Origin: Cubamyces lactineus
Lineage: Eukaryota; Basidiomycota; Agaricomycetes; Polyporales; Polyporaceae
Direction of reading: 5' to 3'
Assembly (NCBI GenBank): GCA_022376465.1
Contig: JACDTU010000014.1
Location: 744,001-808,000, forward strand
DNA: 64,000 nt
How positions within the stretch are numbered: the stretch's first letter is position 1; each line of letters begins with the position of its first letter. A program made the position numbers and the translations under genes. The notes under the pieces are model-generated. The model was given only the letters and a program-made list of their open reading frames with translations. It was not told where the DNA came from and made no database searches. Of this stretch, positions 32,130-43,200 are shown piece after piece.

Positions 32130-35100
32130 TCAGGCAAGTTTCCTTGCCTTTTTATACCTCTCGAGGATCTCGGCAGCATTCGGCAGGAGTGCCGACTCGG
32201 GTTCCCATGTGTTTTCCGCTGATGAGTAACCCCGCCACTTGATTTGAAATCGGGGTTTCCCTCGGATCATCTTGTGTCCCACAATAGCTTCGACCTCGTA
32301 CTCTTCTTCTCCGTCAACCAGGTCAGGTGGGGGTCTCGTGTGATTGGGTCCGTGGGTGTCGTTTTCCTTATAGGGTGTCAGGAAACACGCATGAAACACG
32401 GGGTGGATCTTCCACGACTTCGGCAGTTCTAGACGGTATGTGACTGGTCCGATGACCTCAGTGATGCAGAACGGCCCTTCTCGTTTGGGTGCCAGCTTCC
32501 TCGAGGCATACGCAAGGTGCAGGTTCTTCCCTTCTAGCCAGACCTTCTGTCCTTTAGCGAATTGGGTGAACTTCCCTCAATACCGGTTGGTCATGACGTT
32601 CCGTGCCAGTTCATGTGCTGCTAGTGCTTCGTCCCTTGCTTTCTGCAGGTTCCTAAGTCGTTCTTGCACTGCTGGGACGTTGGTTCGGGGGTACGCCAAC
32701 GGTATTAGTGGGGGATCATAGCCCATCATGAGGTAGAATGGCGACGCGTTTCGGGCCGAGTGTAGGCGTTGGTTATGCGCGACTTCCGCATCGGTGAGAT
32801 GTTCTACCCATTCGTCGGGTCTTCCTTCGCAGAATATTCGGAGATAGACTTCAAGTTCCTGATTAACTCTTTTCGTCTGTCCATCGGTCTGCGGATGATA
32901 GGCTGTGGAGGGTGACAATGTGATTCCAAGGAGTCGTCCTAGTTCCTTGGTGACGTTGGATACGAACTGGGGTCCTCGATCTGAGATGATTTTGCTGGGT
33001 AGTCCAAATCTTCTATAAACATGTCGGTGATAGAGTTCCGCTGTTCCGATTGCGTCCACCGTTTTCTTGCAGGGTGCAAAAATCACCCCCTTCGTAAGGC
33101 CTTGGTCGACCACGTCCAGAATACTATCATAGCCATGCGATATCGGGAGATCTGTGATGAGGTCCATGGTGACGTTTTTGAATGGTCGAGTGACGCCTGT
33201 GGCAGGAATTGCTTGTGGCGGCGGTGTTGTGGGATGTGTGTTCGGTTTTGCTTGCTGACAGGTGGCGCAGCCTTCTACGTATTTGGATACCATGGTGTAC
33301 ATTCCCGGCCACCAGTAGGATCTTCGCAAGAGTTCTAGCGTCTTAAATTTCCCTGGGTGTCCGGCGGCTGGTAAGTCGTGATGCTGTCGTACGAGATCGG
33401 TTCGGAGTGTTTCGTCTGCAGGGACATAGCAGCGATTCTTGTAAAAGACCAGTCCTTCCCTTTCGGACTAATCTGTCAGGGTGCTTCGTATTGGCGGAGG
33501 TCCGTGGTTCCGTAGCGCTGCCAGTGCGTCGCAAAACAAGCGGTCTTGTTTTGCTAGTTCTTGGAATCTTGGTGCAACAGCTAGGTCGACCATTCGAACA
33601 AAGAGGTTGTCTGGGAGCATTGTGCGTTCCACATTGTCATTGTCGGTTCCTTGTCGATGGTCCGGTCGTCGTGATAGGGCGTCAGATTGGACCATGGCTG
33701 TTCCAGGGGTATGTACTAGTGTCATGTCAAATTGGGAAAGGAACAGCGCCCATCGCGCTTGACGTCGGTTCAACTGTTGTGGATTTCGCCAGTAGGTCAA
33801 GTTCTTGTGGTCGGAGAGTATCGTTACTGGATGCCCTGATCCTTCTAGATAGTGTCGCCATGCTTTGAGCGCTCGGATGATCCCTAACAGTTCTCGGTCG
33901 TAGATTTCGTAGTTCTGTTCCGCTTCGGTGAATCCTTCCAATAGGTACGCGCAAGGTCACATATCGCCATTGATGTCGTGCTGTCGCAAGACTGCTCCAG
34001 TTGCCCATTGAGATGCATCCGATTCTACTAGGAATGGTTTGGCGACATCCGGCATCTGTAGCACAGGGGCCATGGCAAAGCGGTTCTTGAGTTGGTCAAA
34101 TGCTTTCTGGCATTCTGCGGACCATTCCCATTTGGCGTTCTTCTTAGTGAGTGCGTTCAGTGGTTGCGCAATCTCGGAAAAGTGGTCAATGAAGCGTCGA
34201 TAGAAATTCCCAAAACCTAGGAATGATCGGACATCCTTTACGGTCGTTGGTTCCGGCCAATCAAGAATTCCTTTTAGTTTGACCGGGTCCATCGCGACGC
34301 TGTTTTCCCGAATGATCATTCCTAAGTATTCCACTTCTTCTGCGTCGAAGGTGCACTTTTCGAGTTTGAGGTAAAGGTCGTGTTCTCGTAAGCGTTCCAG
34401 TACTCGAAGTGTTCGTCGTCGATGGGTTTCCTCGTCTCCTGAGAATATGAGGATGTCGTCCATATAGATTACCACCCATCCTTCATCGATCATGTCTTTG
34501 AATATGGAGTTCATCATGGCTTGAAAGGCGGCTGGCGAGTTGCGGAGGCCAAAGAACATGACCATCGGCTCGTATAGGCCCGAACTGGTTCGGAACGCGG
34601 CTTTCCATTGATCGCCATCCTTGATTCGTACGTTGTTGTATCCCGATCGTAGGTCCAGCTTCGAAAATATCTTGGCTCCTCGAAGCTTGTCGATTAACTC
34701 CGGGATCAGCGGTAAAGGGTATTTGTTCGGGACGGTCCCTTCGTTCAGATAGCGATAGTCTTGGCAGGGTCGCAACGACCCGTCCTTCTTCCCTACAAAG
34801 AAGAATGGTGATGACATAGGGGACTTCGAGGTTCTGATGTATCCTTTTTGCAGGTTTTCTCGCACAAATTCTTCTTCGGCTTCCAGTTCTTTGGGCGTTA
34901 ACTGATACCGCTTGAAGTCTTTTGGTACAAAGCCTTCCTTCAGTTCGATAGCGAGATCCCATGGCCTGGCTGGTGGGAATCGCTCTGAGGCTTTCTTCTC
35001 GAAGACACTGGCGAATTCCTGGTACGCCGCCGGTAGCATCTCTTCGAATGTCTTCGGCTTTTCCTGCGCCTGTTGCTGCTGTGCCATTGCCATAGCGGGA

Positions 35101-35960
35101 TTGACTTTTGCTCGTATCCAGACATTGTTGGCTATTGCAAAGCGTATTCCTGCTGGTGCCTTTTGAATTCGTCCAATGCTGGGTCCTGGTCCTACACGTG
35201 CGTCGTCATTGTGTTGATGTTCACCGGTCAATGGGTTTCCTGGTCTGGGAGCGTCTCCATGCCATTCAACCACGTGCGGGTGGGTCGTTTTGTCCATTTC
35301 GTCTCGTAGATATGCGATCAAAAGTTCTTGGTCATCTGGTTCTTCCTCTGGCTTGATGTCTGAAGTGGTAACTCGTTCGATATCTTCGTATAGGGGTTCT
35401 TCGTCCCTGTCTTCTTCTGATTCTGTTTTGTTCGCGGGGTCTTCTTCTTCTATTTCCCTAGGTCGTCCTGTGAACGGATCTTGATCTGGGAACCACATTT
35501 CTCTGAGGTGCTCGACGACCGTCTTGACTACCTTGCCAGGGTCGATATCCAGTGTCCCTGCTGTGAAGTTGATGTTCGCATTGACTCGTTGAAGCCAGGG
35601 GAGTCCTAGAATGATTGGTTCCTTTCCTAGTGATGTGATGAGGAATCGGATGATGTGTCGGTGTCCTCCTGCTTCGACTTCGATCGAAGCGCACTTCTTG
35701 ATGTCGCCTGCCTCGTTTCGGGTTCCGTCCGCATTGAAGACTCGAATGGGCTTCTTCAGTTCTGTGAGCTTTAACTTCTGCTCCTTCGCGAATTGGTAGT
35801 CCATGAAGGTTTCTCCAGCTCCTGTGTCGATTAGGGCTTTCGTTTCGACGCTTCAATCCGTATGAATAAATAGCGGTATTCTCATAGACTGCTTCGAAGT
35901 CTGCGCTACTATTACATTATGGATCGTCGTTCGCGGTCGTGACGTCGATGCACGCCGGTT
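32130..35960 (-). pseudogene. Gypsy C pol: PR-RT-RH-IN-chromodomain
   Basis: One minus-strand frame, -1 relative to gag, broken only by nonsense codons. Protease: LIDTGAGETF around 35800-35830 (Asp-Thr-Gly). RT: CQDYRYLNE near 34760 and catalytic YMDD near 34460. RNase H: YEIYDRELL near 33900 and a VQSDALSRRP end near 33680. Integrase: HHCC near 33400-33250, core Asp in ITDLP near 33150, Asp in ISDRGPQF near 32970 and Glu in QELEVYLR near 32850; then a GPF-type module. Chromodomain: [10 protein letters not shown] ... WRGYSS ... NTWEPES, 32330-32160, with the aromatic residues of the methyl-lysine cage present. Stops: TGA 35853-35855, TGA 33957-33959, TAG 33468-33470, TGA 32577-32579. It is a chromovirus by domain order. 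Confidence 0.92.
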
Positions 35961-35962
35961 CT

Positions 35963-35972
35963 TCAAAAACCC
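35963..35972 (-). promoter_or_regulatory. Putative -1 ribosomal frameshift site, GGGTTTT
   Basis: On the minus strand the gag frame reads ...G GGT TTT TGA, a slippery heptamer of the X-XXY-YYZ form directly followed by the gag stop (35963-35965). Slipping back one base enters the pol frame, which is open from there to the protease apart from TGA 35853-35855. Fits the gag-pol arrangement of many Gypsy elements; not tested. Confidence 0.6.
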
Positions 35973-37432
35973 TCGTCCAGGAGGTCGGATACTACGTCCT
36001 TGCAATCTTCTTTGTCATTGAGGTCCTTGAGGGCGAGACGGATGCGTGCAGCGATGAGCTTCTTAGAGGAGTTAGATGCTCGGGTGGAGGTGGACTTGGA
36101 GTCGTCGTCGCTGTCCTCTTCTTCGGCTACCTCCGTGATTCGGGCTTTCGTCTTCCCCTTCCGGTCTCCGTTCTTCCCTTTCTTGAGGGGACATTGGCAT
36201 GCCAAGTGTCCCACTTGATGGCAATTGAAGCATCGTCCTTCTTTGTAGTGCTTCTCGCGTTCTTCTGGGAGCATTCTGTCGAAGTCCATGGCGTCGGGGT
36301 CTCGTTCGCGCGTCCTGTGTTGACGCGGCTTGTAGGTAGGGTTGTACGTGGTCTTTCCCTTCCCGACGTATGTCTTGCTGAGCAACCATTGCTGCTCCAG
36401 TGTCGCGGCTCCCATGTAGAGGGTGTTCGTGTCGTTAGGCATGGGGTACATCCTGAAGATCTTCTCGCGTAGCGACCTATTCAATCCTTCGTAGAAGAAG
36501 TCGGCGATGATGCGATAGTCGGTGATGCCGCAGCGCGAGATCAGGGATTTGAATTCGGTGATGTACTCCTCCACTGGTCGTTTGCCCTGGCGGACGCTTC
36601 GCAGCAGTACTCTTGCACTGGCCTGAGCGTCGACGTCGTCGAAGGCTTCAGTGAGTTGCTTGGAGAAGTCTCGCCACGTGCCCCAGTTTAGAGGTGTTCC
36701 TGGTCCTTGTTTCTCCGCTTGTGCCTGTGTGTCTTCGATAAACGACCTTGCCCATGCTCCGGATGTCCCTCCGTTCATCAGCATGAGGCAGAAGATGATC
36801 TTCTTCTGATCGGTGTTGTAGGCCGCTTCGTTGATAGAGAGGTACAGCATGCATTTCTGCAGCCATTCAACGACCTCTCCTCGCCTCCCTTCAAACTCCG
36901 GGGGCATCTTCAGTTTCATCTCGGGGGTTCGCTCGTATCGCGGTTCGACGAGTGGTGCAGGGGCCACTGCCTGGGGTTCTTGCTGTCCTTGTTCAGCCAT
37001 GTCTTCTGATTCGTCTGAGGTGTCTTCCTCGGTTTCTGGTGCGGCGATCGGTTCTTCCAATTCTTCTGTCGAGCTCTCGCCTTGCTGAGAGGTGTCTTCT
37101 GATTCGCTGCTGCTCGCTACTTCTACTCGAGAAGTTCGTGGAGTGGTGAAGTCGACTGGGGATGTCGGCAGCGAGTTCGGTTCTGTTCGGGTTTCTGTCT
37201 CCTCAGGTGCCGCTGGTTCCTCCGGGAGTTCTTCTTCAGCTAGTTCGTTGTACTTGACACGGTACTCAGGGGAGATTCGAAGGCACTCTTGCCAGGTGAG
37301 TGGATGGGGAGCGAAGTGCCACGATTTGTCCTCCCAGTAGACTTGGTCTTCTCCGTAGTATACTAGCTTGGTCTCCTTGTTCGCCGAGTAAACTGTCGGC
37401 TGTTCTTCCGTTTCGTCAGGTTCAGGCGCACT
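35963..37432 (-). CDS. Gypsy C gag
   Basis: Structural protein of the virus-like particle. The open frame runs from just after a TAG at 37433-37435; the same frame is also open upstream of that TAG to the LTR, so the N-terminus is uncertain and the TAG may be another nonsense mutation. The N-terminal third is acidic and Glu/Pro/Ser-rich. The capsid (retrotrans_gag-like) region lies around 36930-36450 (MPPEFEGRRGEVVEWLQ ... FYEGLN). A classic CX2CX4HX4C knuckle, CFNCHQVGHLACQC, lies near 36190-36230, followed by Lys-rich and Ser/Asp-rich segments. Ends at TGA 35963-35965 at the frameshift site. Confidence 0.85.
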   Translation of the reverse strand, partial: SAPEPDETEEQPTVYSANKETKLVYYGEDQVYWEDKSWHFAPHPLTWQECLRISPEYRVKYNELAEEELPEEPAAPEETETRTEPNSLPTSPVDFTTPRTSRVEVASSSESEDTSQQGESSTEELEEPIAAPETEEDTSDESEDMAEQGQQEPQAVAPAPLVEPRYERTPEMKLKMPPEFEGRRGEVVEWLQKCMLYLSINEAAYNTDQKKIIFCLMLMNGGTSGAWARSFIEDTQAQAEKQGPGTPLNWGTWRDFSKQLTEAFDDVDAQASARVLLRSVRQGKRPVEEYITEFKSLISRCGITDYRIIADFFYEGLNRSLREKIFRMYPMPNDTNTLYMGAATLEQQWLLSKTYVGKGKTTYNPTYKPRQHRTRERDPDAMDFDRMLPEEREKHYKEGRCFNCHQVGHLACQCPLKKGKNGDRKGKTKARITEVAEEEDSDDDSKSTSTRASNSSKKLIAARIRLALKDLNDKEDCKDVVSDLLDEGF

Positions 37433-37505
37433 CTATTTCAGAGCCGCGCCGATCGGTGTCGTCTGAATCTGGGTAGATTGACGGCGATTCGTGAGCTCGA
37501 TCTAA

Positions 37506-37966
37506 TGTTATGACGAGCCTAAATCGGTCACACGGTGGCTGAGCTAGGGGTCACGTCGCCTCGAAGGGTAACGAAGAGGCGAGTCAGGGATCGAAGATCT
37601 TCTGAGAAGAGGCGAGTCGGGGTTCGGTGAATAGACAATAGATAACCAGATCGAGCTGAGGTTCTTCGAAGAAGACCCTCGGCTTATATATACATGACTG
37701 AGACTAATAATAGACCGAATCAATGTTCAGTACGGCTAAGTATAGCTGGGGCTGACTGTATATGGGAATAGAGGTGACGTGTCCTGAGAATAACTGACGT
37801 GGCACTAACGTGGCATGGGAGAGTAGAGCTAAGTATACAACACATGAGTAAGCCGCAGCAAGCTCGGCCTCTGGAACATAAGCACGATACATAAGCATAG
37901 GACAAGTCACGAGACCAAAACGTAACCGTAACCGTAACAGTGGCCGTGTCACGCACCGTCGTAACA
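37506..37966 (-). repeat. 5' LTR of Gypsy C
   Basis: 461 bp, the same sequence as 8449-8898 with an 11-bp tandem duplication. The minus-strand TATATATAAG at about 37683-37693 is the likely core promoter driving gag-pol. Target duplication cagcc follows at 37967-37971. Confidence 0.92.
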
Positions 37967-37971
37967 CAGCC

Positions 37972-38757
37972 CAAGCCTTGAAGTCCTTGAACGCCTTGAA
38001 GGCGTCCGACTTGTACTTCAGAAAGTAAGCACGGGCGAGACCAGAGTAATCATCGATGAAACTAGCGAAGTACTTGAATCTGCTGCCAACTGACGCAGTG
38101 CGCATTGGCCCATCAAGATCAGTGTGGACAAGCTCAAGGGGCTCAGTCGCACGCTTTTCTGATGGCGGGAAAGGGAGTCTGTGGGATTTGCCAAAGGCAC
38201 AACCCTCACATGGTTCATCATCCGCGGGATCAAGCTGGTCAACACCCTTTATGTTCTTAGGCAGGTGGCGAAGAGGCGCCTTGCCTGCATGACCAAAGCG
38301 ACAATGCCAGGCCTTGTAACTGCGAACGTTTAGGTGGACGTGTCTGTTCAGGATAATCTCCAGAGTCAAATCATAGAGATTACTCACAGGATTGTATGGT
38401 GCCTCAAGGATCTTTTGACCCCTGATGCGAATCGTCAAGCCTGAGTTGACAGTGCCTTCTGGCTGCTTGTCAAAGATCATCATCTTCCTCGCTCCTTGGA
38501 AAAGAGAATAACCAAATTTCTCAATGGTACCAGTGGAGAACAGTCGTGCAGAGGCCTGAGGCACATAGCAGACGTTCGGAAGAGTGATAGTCCACCGTTG
38601 ACCATCGACAAGAGTCTCAGCTTTAACAGTGCCTTGACCGAGTTCCTGAATAACCGAACCTTCGCCAGATGAGGCGGTATTGAAGGTCAGCAGTTTGTCA
38701 AAGGGTTCGTACTCGGTGAAGTCGTCAAAGCACCAAGTGACGTGCTGAGATGCGCCA
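37972..38757 (-). pseudogene. Copia A pol, middle part: protease to integrase
   Basis: Segment of the A polyprotein between the insertions of B and C. It contains the downstream part of the protease, the GAG-pre-integrase zinc region (HCRFGHAGKAPLRHLP ... CEGCAFGK near 38180-38310) and the integrase core Asp motifs (LVHTDLDGP near 38110-38140). No nonsense codon was noticed. It starts at the cgcca duplication (38753-38757) and ends at the cagcc duplication; the frame is continuous with 45106-46048 upstream and 8448-5874 downstream. Confidence 0.9.
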
Positions 38758-39290
38758 TGTTGAACTTCCAGGTTATCGGCTGTGCCAGACCGGGAATGTG
38801 GACTTTGTGGCTGTGGCGCCTACAATGCGCACAGCATGGACTTTATTCCTTTTATGGACTGCTCAGTGTACGTACTGTAGTTGGACATTCTTTCATTCCC
38901 TCCATCTTTCCGTTGCGTTCTACACTGCTACGGATCCTTCCAGAGGGTTCTATACCTATGACACCATATGTCGCGATACTCGCACTATGGTCTTACTCAT
39001 CGTACATAGGGATCACATGCCTCCTTTCTTCGCTTACTCATGGCACTTCTCTCTCAGTATATAAGGAGGACATTCTTCGCCCCTACTCTTCAGTCGTTCG
39101 CTCACAGACTGAAGAGTAAGTTCCTTCATTACCTATGGTTACTTATGCAGTTACTTACCAAGTACTTGTAGCTCTCTTGTGTCGCTTACAGGTACTTGTA
39201 CTATGCAATATAGTCATTCGCTCACAGACTGAAGACTCTCTTGTGTCGCTTACAGGTCGCTCCCAGCCTTCCAGGTTCAGAAGTTCGTCA
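38758..39290 (+). repeat. 5' LTR of Copia B
   Basis: 533 bp, TGTTGAACTTCC...AGTTCGTCA. Contains TATATAAG at 39058-39065 and two direct copies of a GTTCGCTCACAGACTGAAG segment. Confidence 0.95.
39058..39065 (+). promoter_or_regulatory. TATA box of the Copia B LTR
   Basis: TATATAAG, with equivalents at 41-48 in the left LTR fragment, about 44873-44880 in the 3' LTR and on the minus strand of both A LTRs. It lies about 230 nt before the LTR end, consistent with the start of the genomic transcript inside the LTR. Confidence 0.65.
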
Positions 39291-39306
39291 GGTTATGAGC
39301 CCTGCG
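39291..39306 (+). other. Primer-binding site of Copia B, half-tRNA-Met type
   Basis: GGTTATGAGCCCTGCG begins at the first base after the LTR. It contains no TGG start. Instead it is complementary to an anticodon-arm sequence CGCAGGGCTCATAACC, which matches the anticodon stem-loop (CAU anticodon in CTCATAA) of initiator tRNA-Met. This is the half-tRNA priming mode known for Drosophila copia and yeast Ty5. The same site is present in element A at 47005-47020 (minus). Confidence 0.7.
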
Positions 39307-40262
39307 CTCTAACTTGTTGCTGCTTCTGTCGACATCTCTGCGCACACCCTCCCTTCGTCGACATCGCTGTTGTGCACCCTCCCCTCCATTATTCCTAAAC
39401 TCTTGACTGTTGCCCACCAACACTGCTACCAGGGGGACATTTCTGCGCTCGTGATGCAGCCCTGAGTGCTTTTACTATAGCCCTAGTACTCAGTAGGCTG
39501 TACAGCTCTTTGTAGCGAGCTCTTTCTAGTATCCCTGGGTCAGGCCTCGCACTTGCGACAGCCAGCCCTTGTATCCGGGTTCTTTAGGAACTTAGGACCG
39601 GAGGACAACCGTCTGGACCCTCCTTACGATACTCTTTTTGTCGGATAGCAGTACATAGTTTTTCTTGGGCATAGTTGGCAACTTCTACCCAGATTTTCGG
39701 GCATTTCGGCTGTCTGGATCTCTGGTTCTCCTGAACAGGTGTTCCCATCTACCAGGACTTCTCGGTGCACACAGCAAGTCAATCATCGCGCTTTTTCTGA
39801 ACTGTTTTGGAGCCAACCACAGCGGAACCTCTTGCCATATATTCTGAGGAGGAAGTTGACGCCACTCTCGACAACCCTTCGGAATCATCTGCCTTTGATT
39901 GTTCTGGTCTTATCCACTTCTTCGACACCGACGAGAACCTCGACCGTTACTACGACCCAGAAGACGACAGCTACTTTGCTTGCGATAGCTTCCCCTGTCC
40001 TAATCGCTACCAGAACCTTCAAGAGCCACCACCCAATAACCTCTGGGCTGTAGTCCCAGAACCTTGGCAAGTTACTCCGCTTCCTCCTTCTTCGACAGAA
40101 GAAGAAGAAGACCTAGAATCAGTCTACGAGCTTTCACCTCTCCTTGCTCCCACACCCCTTCCTCTGGACGCGCCTCTCCAATTCGCGCCTCCACAATCTC
40201 CACTTCCTACACTCGATCTCACCGAGAACCTTGTCGATTCGCCCCAATTCTTTCTCCTCACT
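39307..40262 (+). other. Copia B leader, partly open in the gag frame
   Basis: No gene is assigned. From 39801 to the first ATG at 40263 the gag frame is open for 154 codons without ATG, encoding a Pro/Glu/Ser-rich acidic peptide. The same is true in element A. The region before 39800 shows only short frames and presumably holds packaging and dimerisation signals. Confidence 0.5.
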
Positions 40263-43200
40263 ATGGGCGACATCAAACCTGAATCTGTCCCTCTCCTTTC
40301 TTCGGCCAGCCAGTACGCCGACTGGGCTGCGAAGATGAAGGGTCTTCTCATGTTCATGAACTGCTGGGATGTAGTCTCTTCGGAGACGACTGAACCTACC
40401 GACGCTGAAGAGCGCAAGGAGTATAAGAAGAAGAATGCCCAGGCTTGCGGTCTGCTCTTCATGCGGACTGGGCCTAGCTTCCACTATCTCCTCGAGACGA
40501 AGACGACCAACGGTACCTCCTCTCCGGCCAATCTCACTGCCAAAGAGATGTGGGATGCGCTGAAGGACAAGTTTGGGAAACCGAACTCTGCGCACGTTTG
40601 GGGTCTCTTCGAGTCGCTCATCAGCGAGTCTCGCATGTCGGACCAGCGTTCACTTCAGGATCAGATGAGTCGGATCGTCACGCGTATCCGCGAGATCTCG
40701 ACCAATGGCCTGAAGTTAGAGGACAACATCCAGGCCCTCATCCTTCTCTCCAAGGTCCCGGAGTCCTACCAACCTATGATCTCTGCGCTCATGGCCACTA
40801 TGGACCTCGATAAGATCACCGTCGATGTCATCCTCGAGAAATCTCTCTCTGAGGAAGCCATGCGCAAGACCGGTCAATCTGCTGCTCGGATCTCCAAGAC
40901 CAAGCCCAAGCCGTCCGGCCCCTGCGACTTCTGTGGCAGTCAGACCCATCACGAGTCGACTTGCTACAAGAAGCACCCCGAGCTTCGCCCCAAGGGCAAC
41001 AAGGGCAAGAGCAACGGTGGCAAGAAGAAGGACAAGGATAAGGAGAAGGACAAAGGGAAGGGAAAGGACAATTCTCATGACCATGCGCACGTCTCGGCCA
41101 ATGTACTTGTAGCTGAATCTGGCTCTAACATGCACGCTTCTTTCTATGATGCGGTGAAAGCTGCTGCTGGTGTGCGGTATACTCGTTGGCTGATGGACTC
41201 TGGTGCATCTCAGCACGTCACTTGGTGCTTTGATGACTTCACCGAGTACGAACCCTTCGACAAACCACTGACCTTCAATACCGCCTCATCTGGCGAAGGT
41301 TCAGTCATTCAGGGACTCGGTCAAGGCACTGTTAAAGCTGAGACTCTTGTCGATGGTCAACGGTGGACTATCACTCTTCCGAACGTCTGCTATGTGCCTC
41401 AGGCCTCTGCACGACTGTTCTCCACTGGTACCATTGAGAAGAATGGTTATTCTCTCTTCCAAGGAGCGAGGAAGATGATGATCTTCGACAAGCAGCCAGA
41501 AGGCACTGTCAACTCAGGCTTGACGATTCGCATCAGGGGTCAAAAGATCCTTGAGGCACCATACAATCCTGTGAGTAATCTCTATGATTTGACTCTGGAG
41601 ATTATCCTGAACAGACACGTCCACCTAAACGTTCGCAGTTACAAGGCCTGGCATTGTCGCTTTGGTCATGCAGGCAAGGCGCCTCTTCGCCACCTGCCTA
41701 AGAACATAAAGGGTGTTGACCAGCTTGATCCCGCGGATGATGAACCATGTGAGGGTTGTGCCTTTGGCAAATCCCACAGACTCCCTTTCCCGCCATCAGA
41801 AAAGTGTGCGACTGAGCCCCTTGAGCTTGTCCACACTGATCTTGATGGGCCAATGCGCACTGCGTCAGTTGGCAGCAGATTCAAGTACTTCGCTAGTTTC
41901 ATCGATGATTACTCTGGTCTCGCCCGTGCTTACTTCCTGAAGTACAAGTCGGACGCCTTCAAAGCGTTCAAGGACTTCAAGGCTTGGGCTGAGAATCAAA
42001 CTGGGAGGAAAATCAAGCGAGTCCGCTCTGATCGTGGTGGGGAGTACACGTTAAACGAGTTCTCCGAGCTTCTCTGCAGTCTAGGGATTGAGCACCACAA
42101 AACCATGCCTGATTCGCCTCAGCAGAATGGACGCGCTGAATGCTGGAACCGTACAATCACTGAGAAGGCTCTGTCTATGCTTCACCACGCTGGACTTAGT
42201 CACGGTTTCTGGCAACTCGCTATCGAGGCAGCCGTACATATCTACAATCATCAGCCTATGCGTCGCCTGAAATGGCGGTGCCCAATCACTCTGTGGGATG
42301 GGACCATCCCTGATGTGTCCTATTTCCGCGTTTTTGGCTGCAAAGCCTACGTTCACGTGCAAAAGGACAAGCGCAAAGGGAAACTCGACAAGAAGGCTGT
42401 CGAGATGATCTTTGTCGGGTATGAGCAGGGTTCCAAGGGGTATAAATTCTGGAATCCAGCCACCCACTCTATCGTCGTATCTCGCGATGTGATCTTCAAC
42501 GAAGAGTCTTTTCCTGCACGCAAGATTCCTGGCAATCGTCCTGTTACCCCAGATGATAGTCCGTTCTCAGATCAAGAAGTCCCTTCAGACGATGCCTCCA
42601 ATGCTGAGCCTGAAAACTTTGAGATCAAAATCCCTCTTCCTATTCCTCTCCCGGAGGTCGCACCTCCTGCACCTCCTGCACCTCCAGAGCAACCTGCTCC
42701 CCCTCCTCCGCAACAACCTGATCCACCACCTGCTGTTCTTCCGCAACAACCTGATCCACCACCTGCTGTTCTTCCGCCGCGGCCTAACCACCAGCGAAAT
42801 CGTCATGAGCCAGTGGGAGGTCCTAGCATAGCGCGTGATCGCCCTCGCCGCGAGAACGTTCCTAGACCTCAGCGCTACAGGGACAGCGTGTATGGTGATG
42901 AGCCACCTGCAAAGGTTGATGCTCGTACAGACGCGGAAGGGAACTTGGAGGACGATGAACAAGTTGTACAAACTATCATTGCGATGCTCGCTGCCGCAAC
43001 CCATAAGCCTGGCATTCCTAACTCTCATCGACAAGCCATGGCATCTTCAGACGCGGAGAAGTGGCGTGCAGCTGAGAAAGCAGAGTACGACTCGCTCATT
43101 GAGAACAAGACCTGGCTTCTTGTGCCTAGGCCGAAAAACCGACAAGTCGTCGCCAATCGTTGGGTGTATGACATCAAGCATGATGGTCGGTACAAGGCTC

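Larger units (their letters stand above)
8449..37966 (-). mobile_element. Chromodomain Gypsy element C with extra 3' genes
   Basis: Ty3/Gypsy element in minus orientation inserted into the pol gene of Copia A with perfect 5-bp duplications cagcc at 8444-8448 and 37967-37971. After removing element D it is about 8.2 kb: 5' LTR, gag, -1 frameshift site, protease-RT-RNaseH-integrase-chromodomain, three small membrane ORFs, a larger ORF, polypurine tract GAAGGGGATAA (8899-8909, minus) and 3' LTR. The 450- and 461-bp LTRs differ mainly by one 11-bp duplication, indicating fairly recent insertion. Confidence 0.93.

Noticed and set aside
8449..37966. Reading 8449-37966 as two unrelated solo LTRs
   Set aside because: The same 5-bp duplication cagcc flanks the outer ends and the internal parts join in order and frame, so they are the two LTRs of one element.
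39807..40262. Start of the Copia B protein at TTG 39807
   Set aside because: No ATG; the first ATG in a typical gag start context is 40263. Kept as a separate observation instead.
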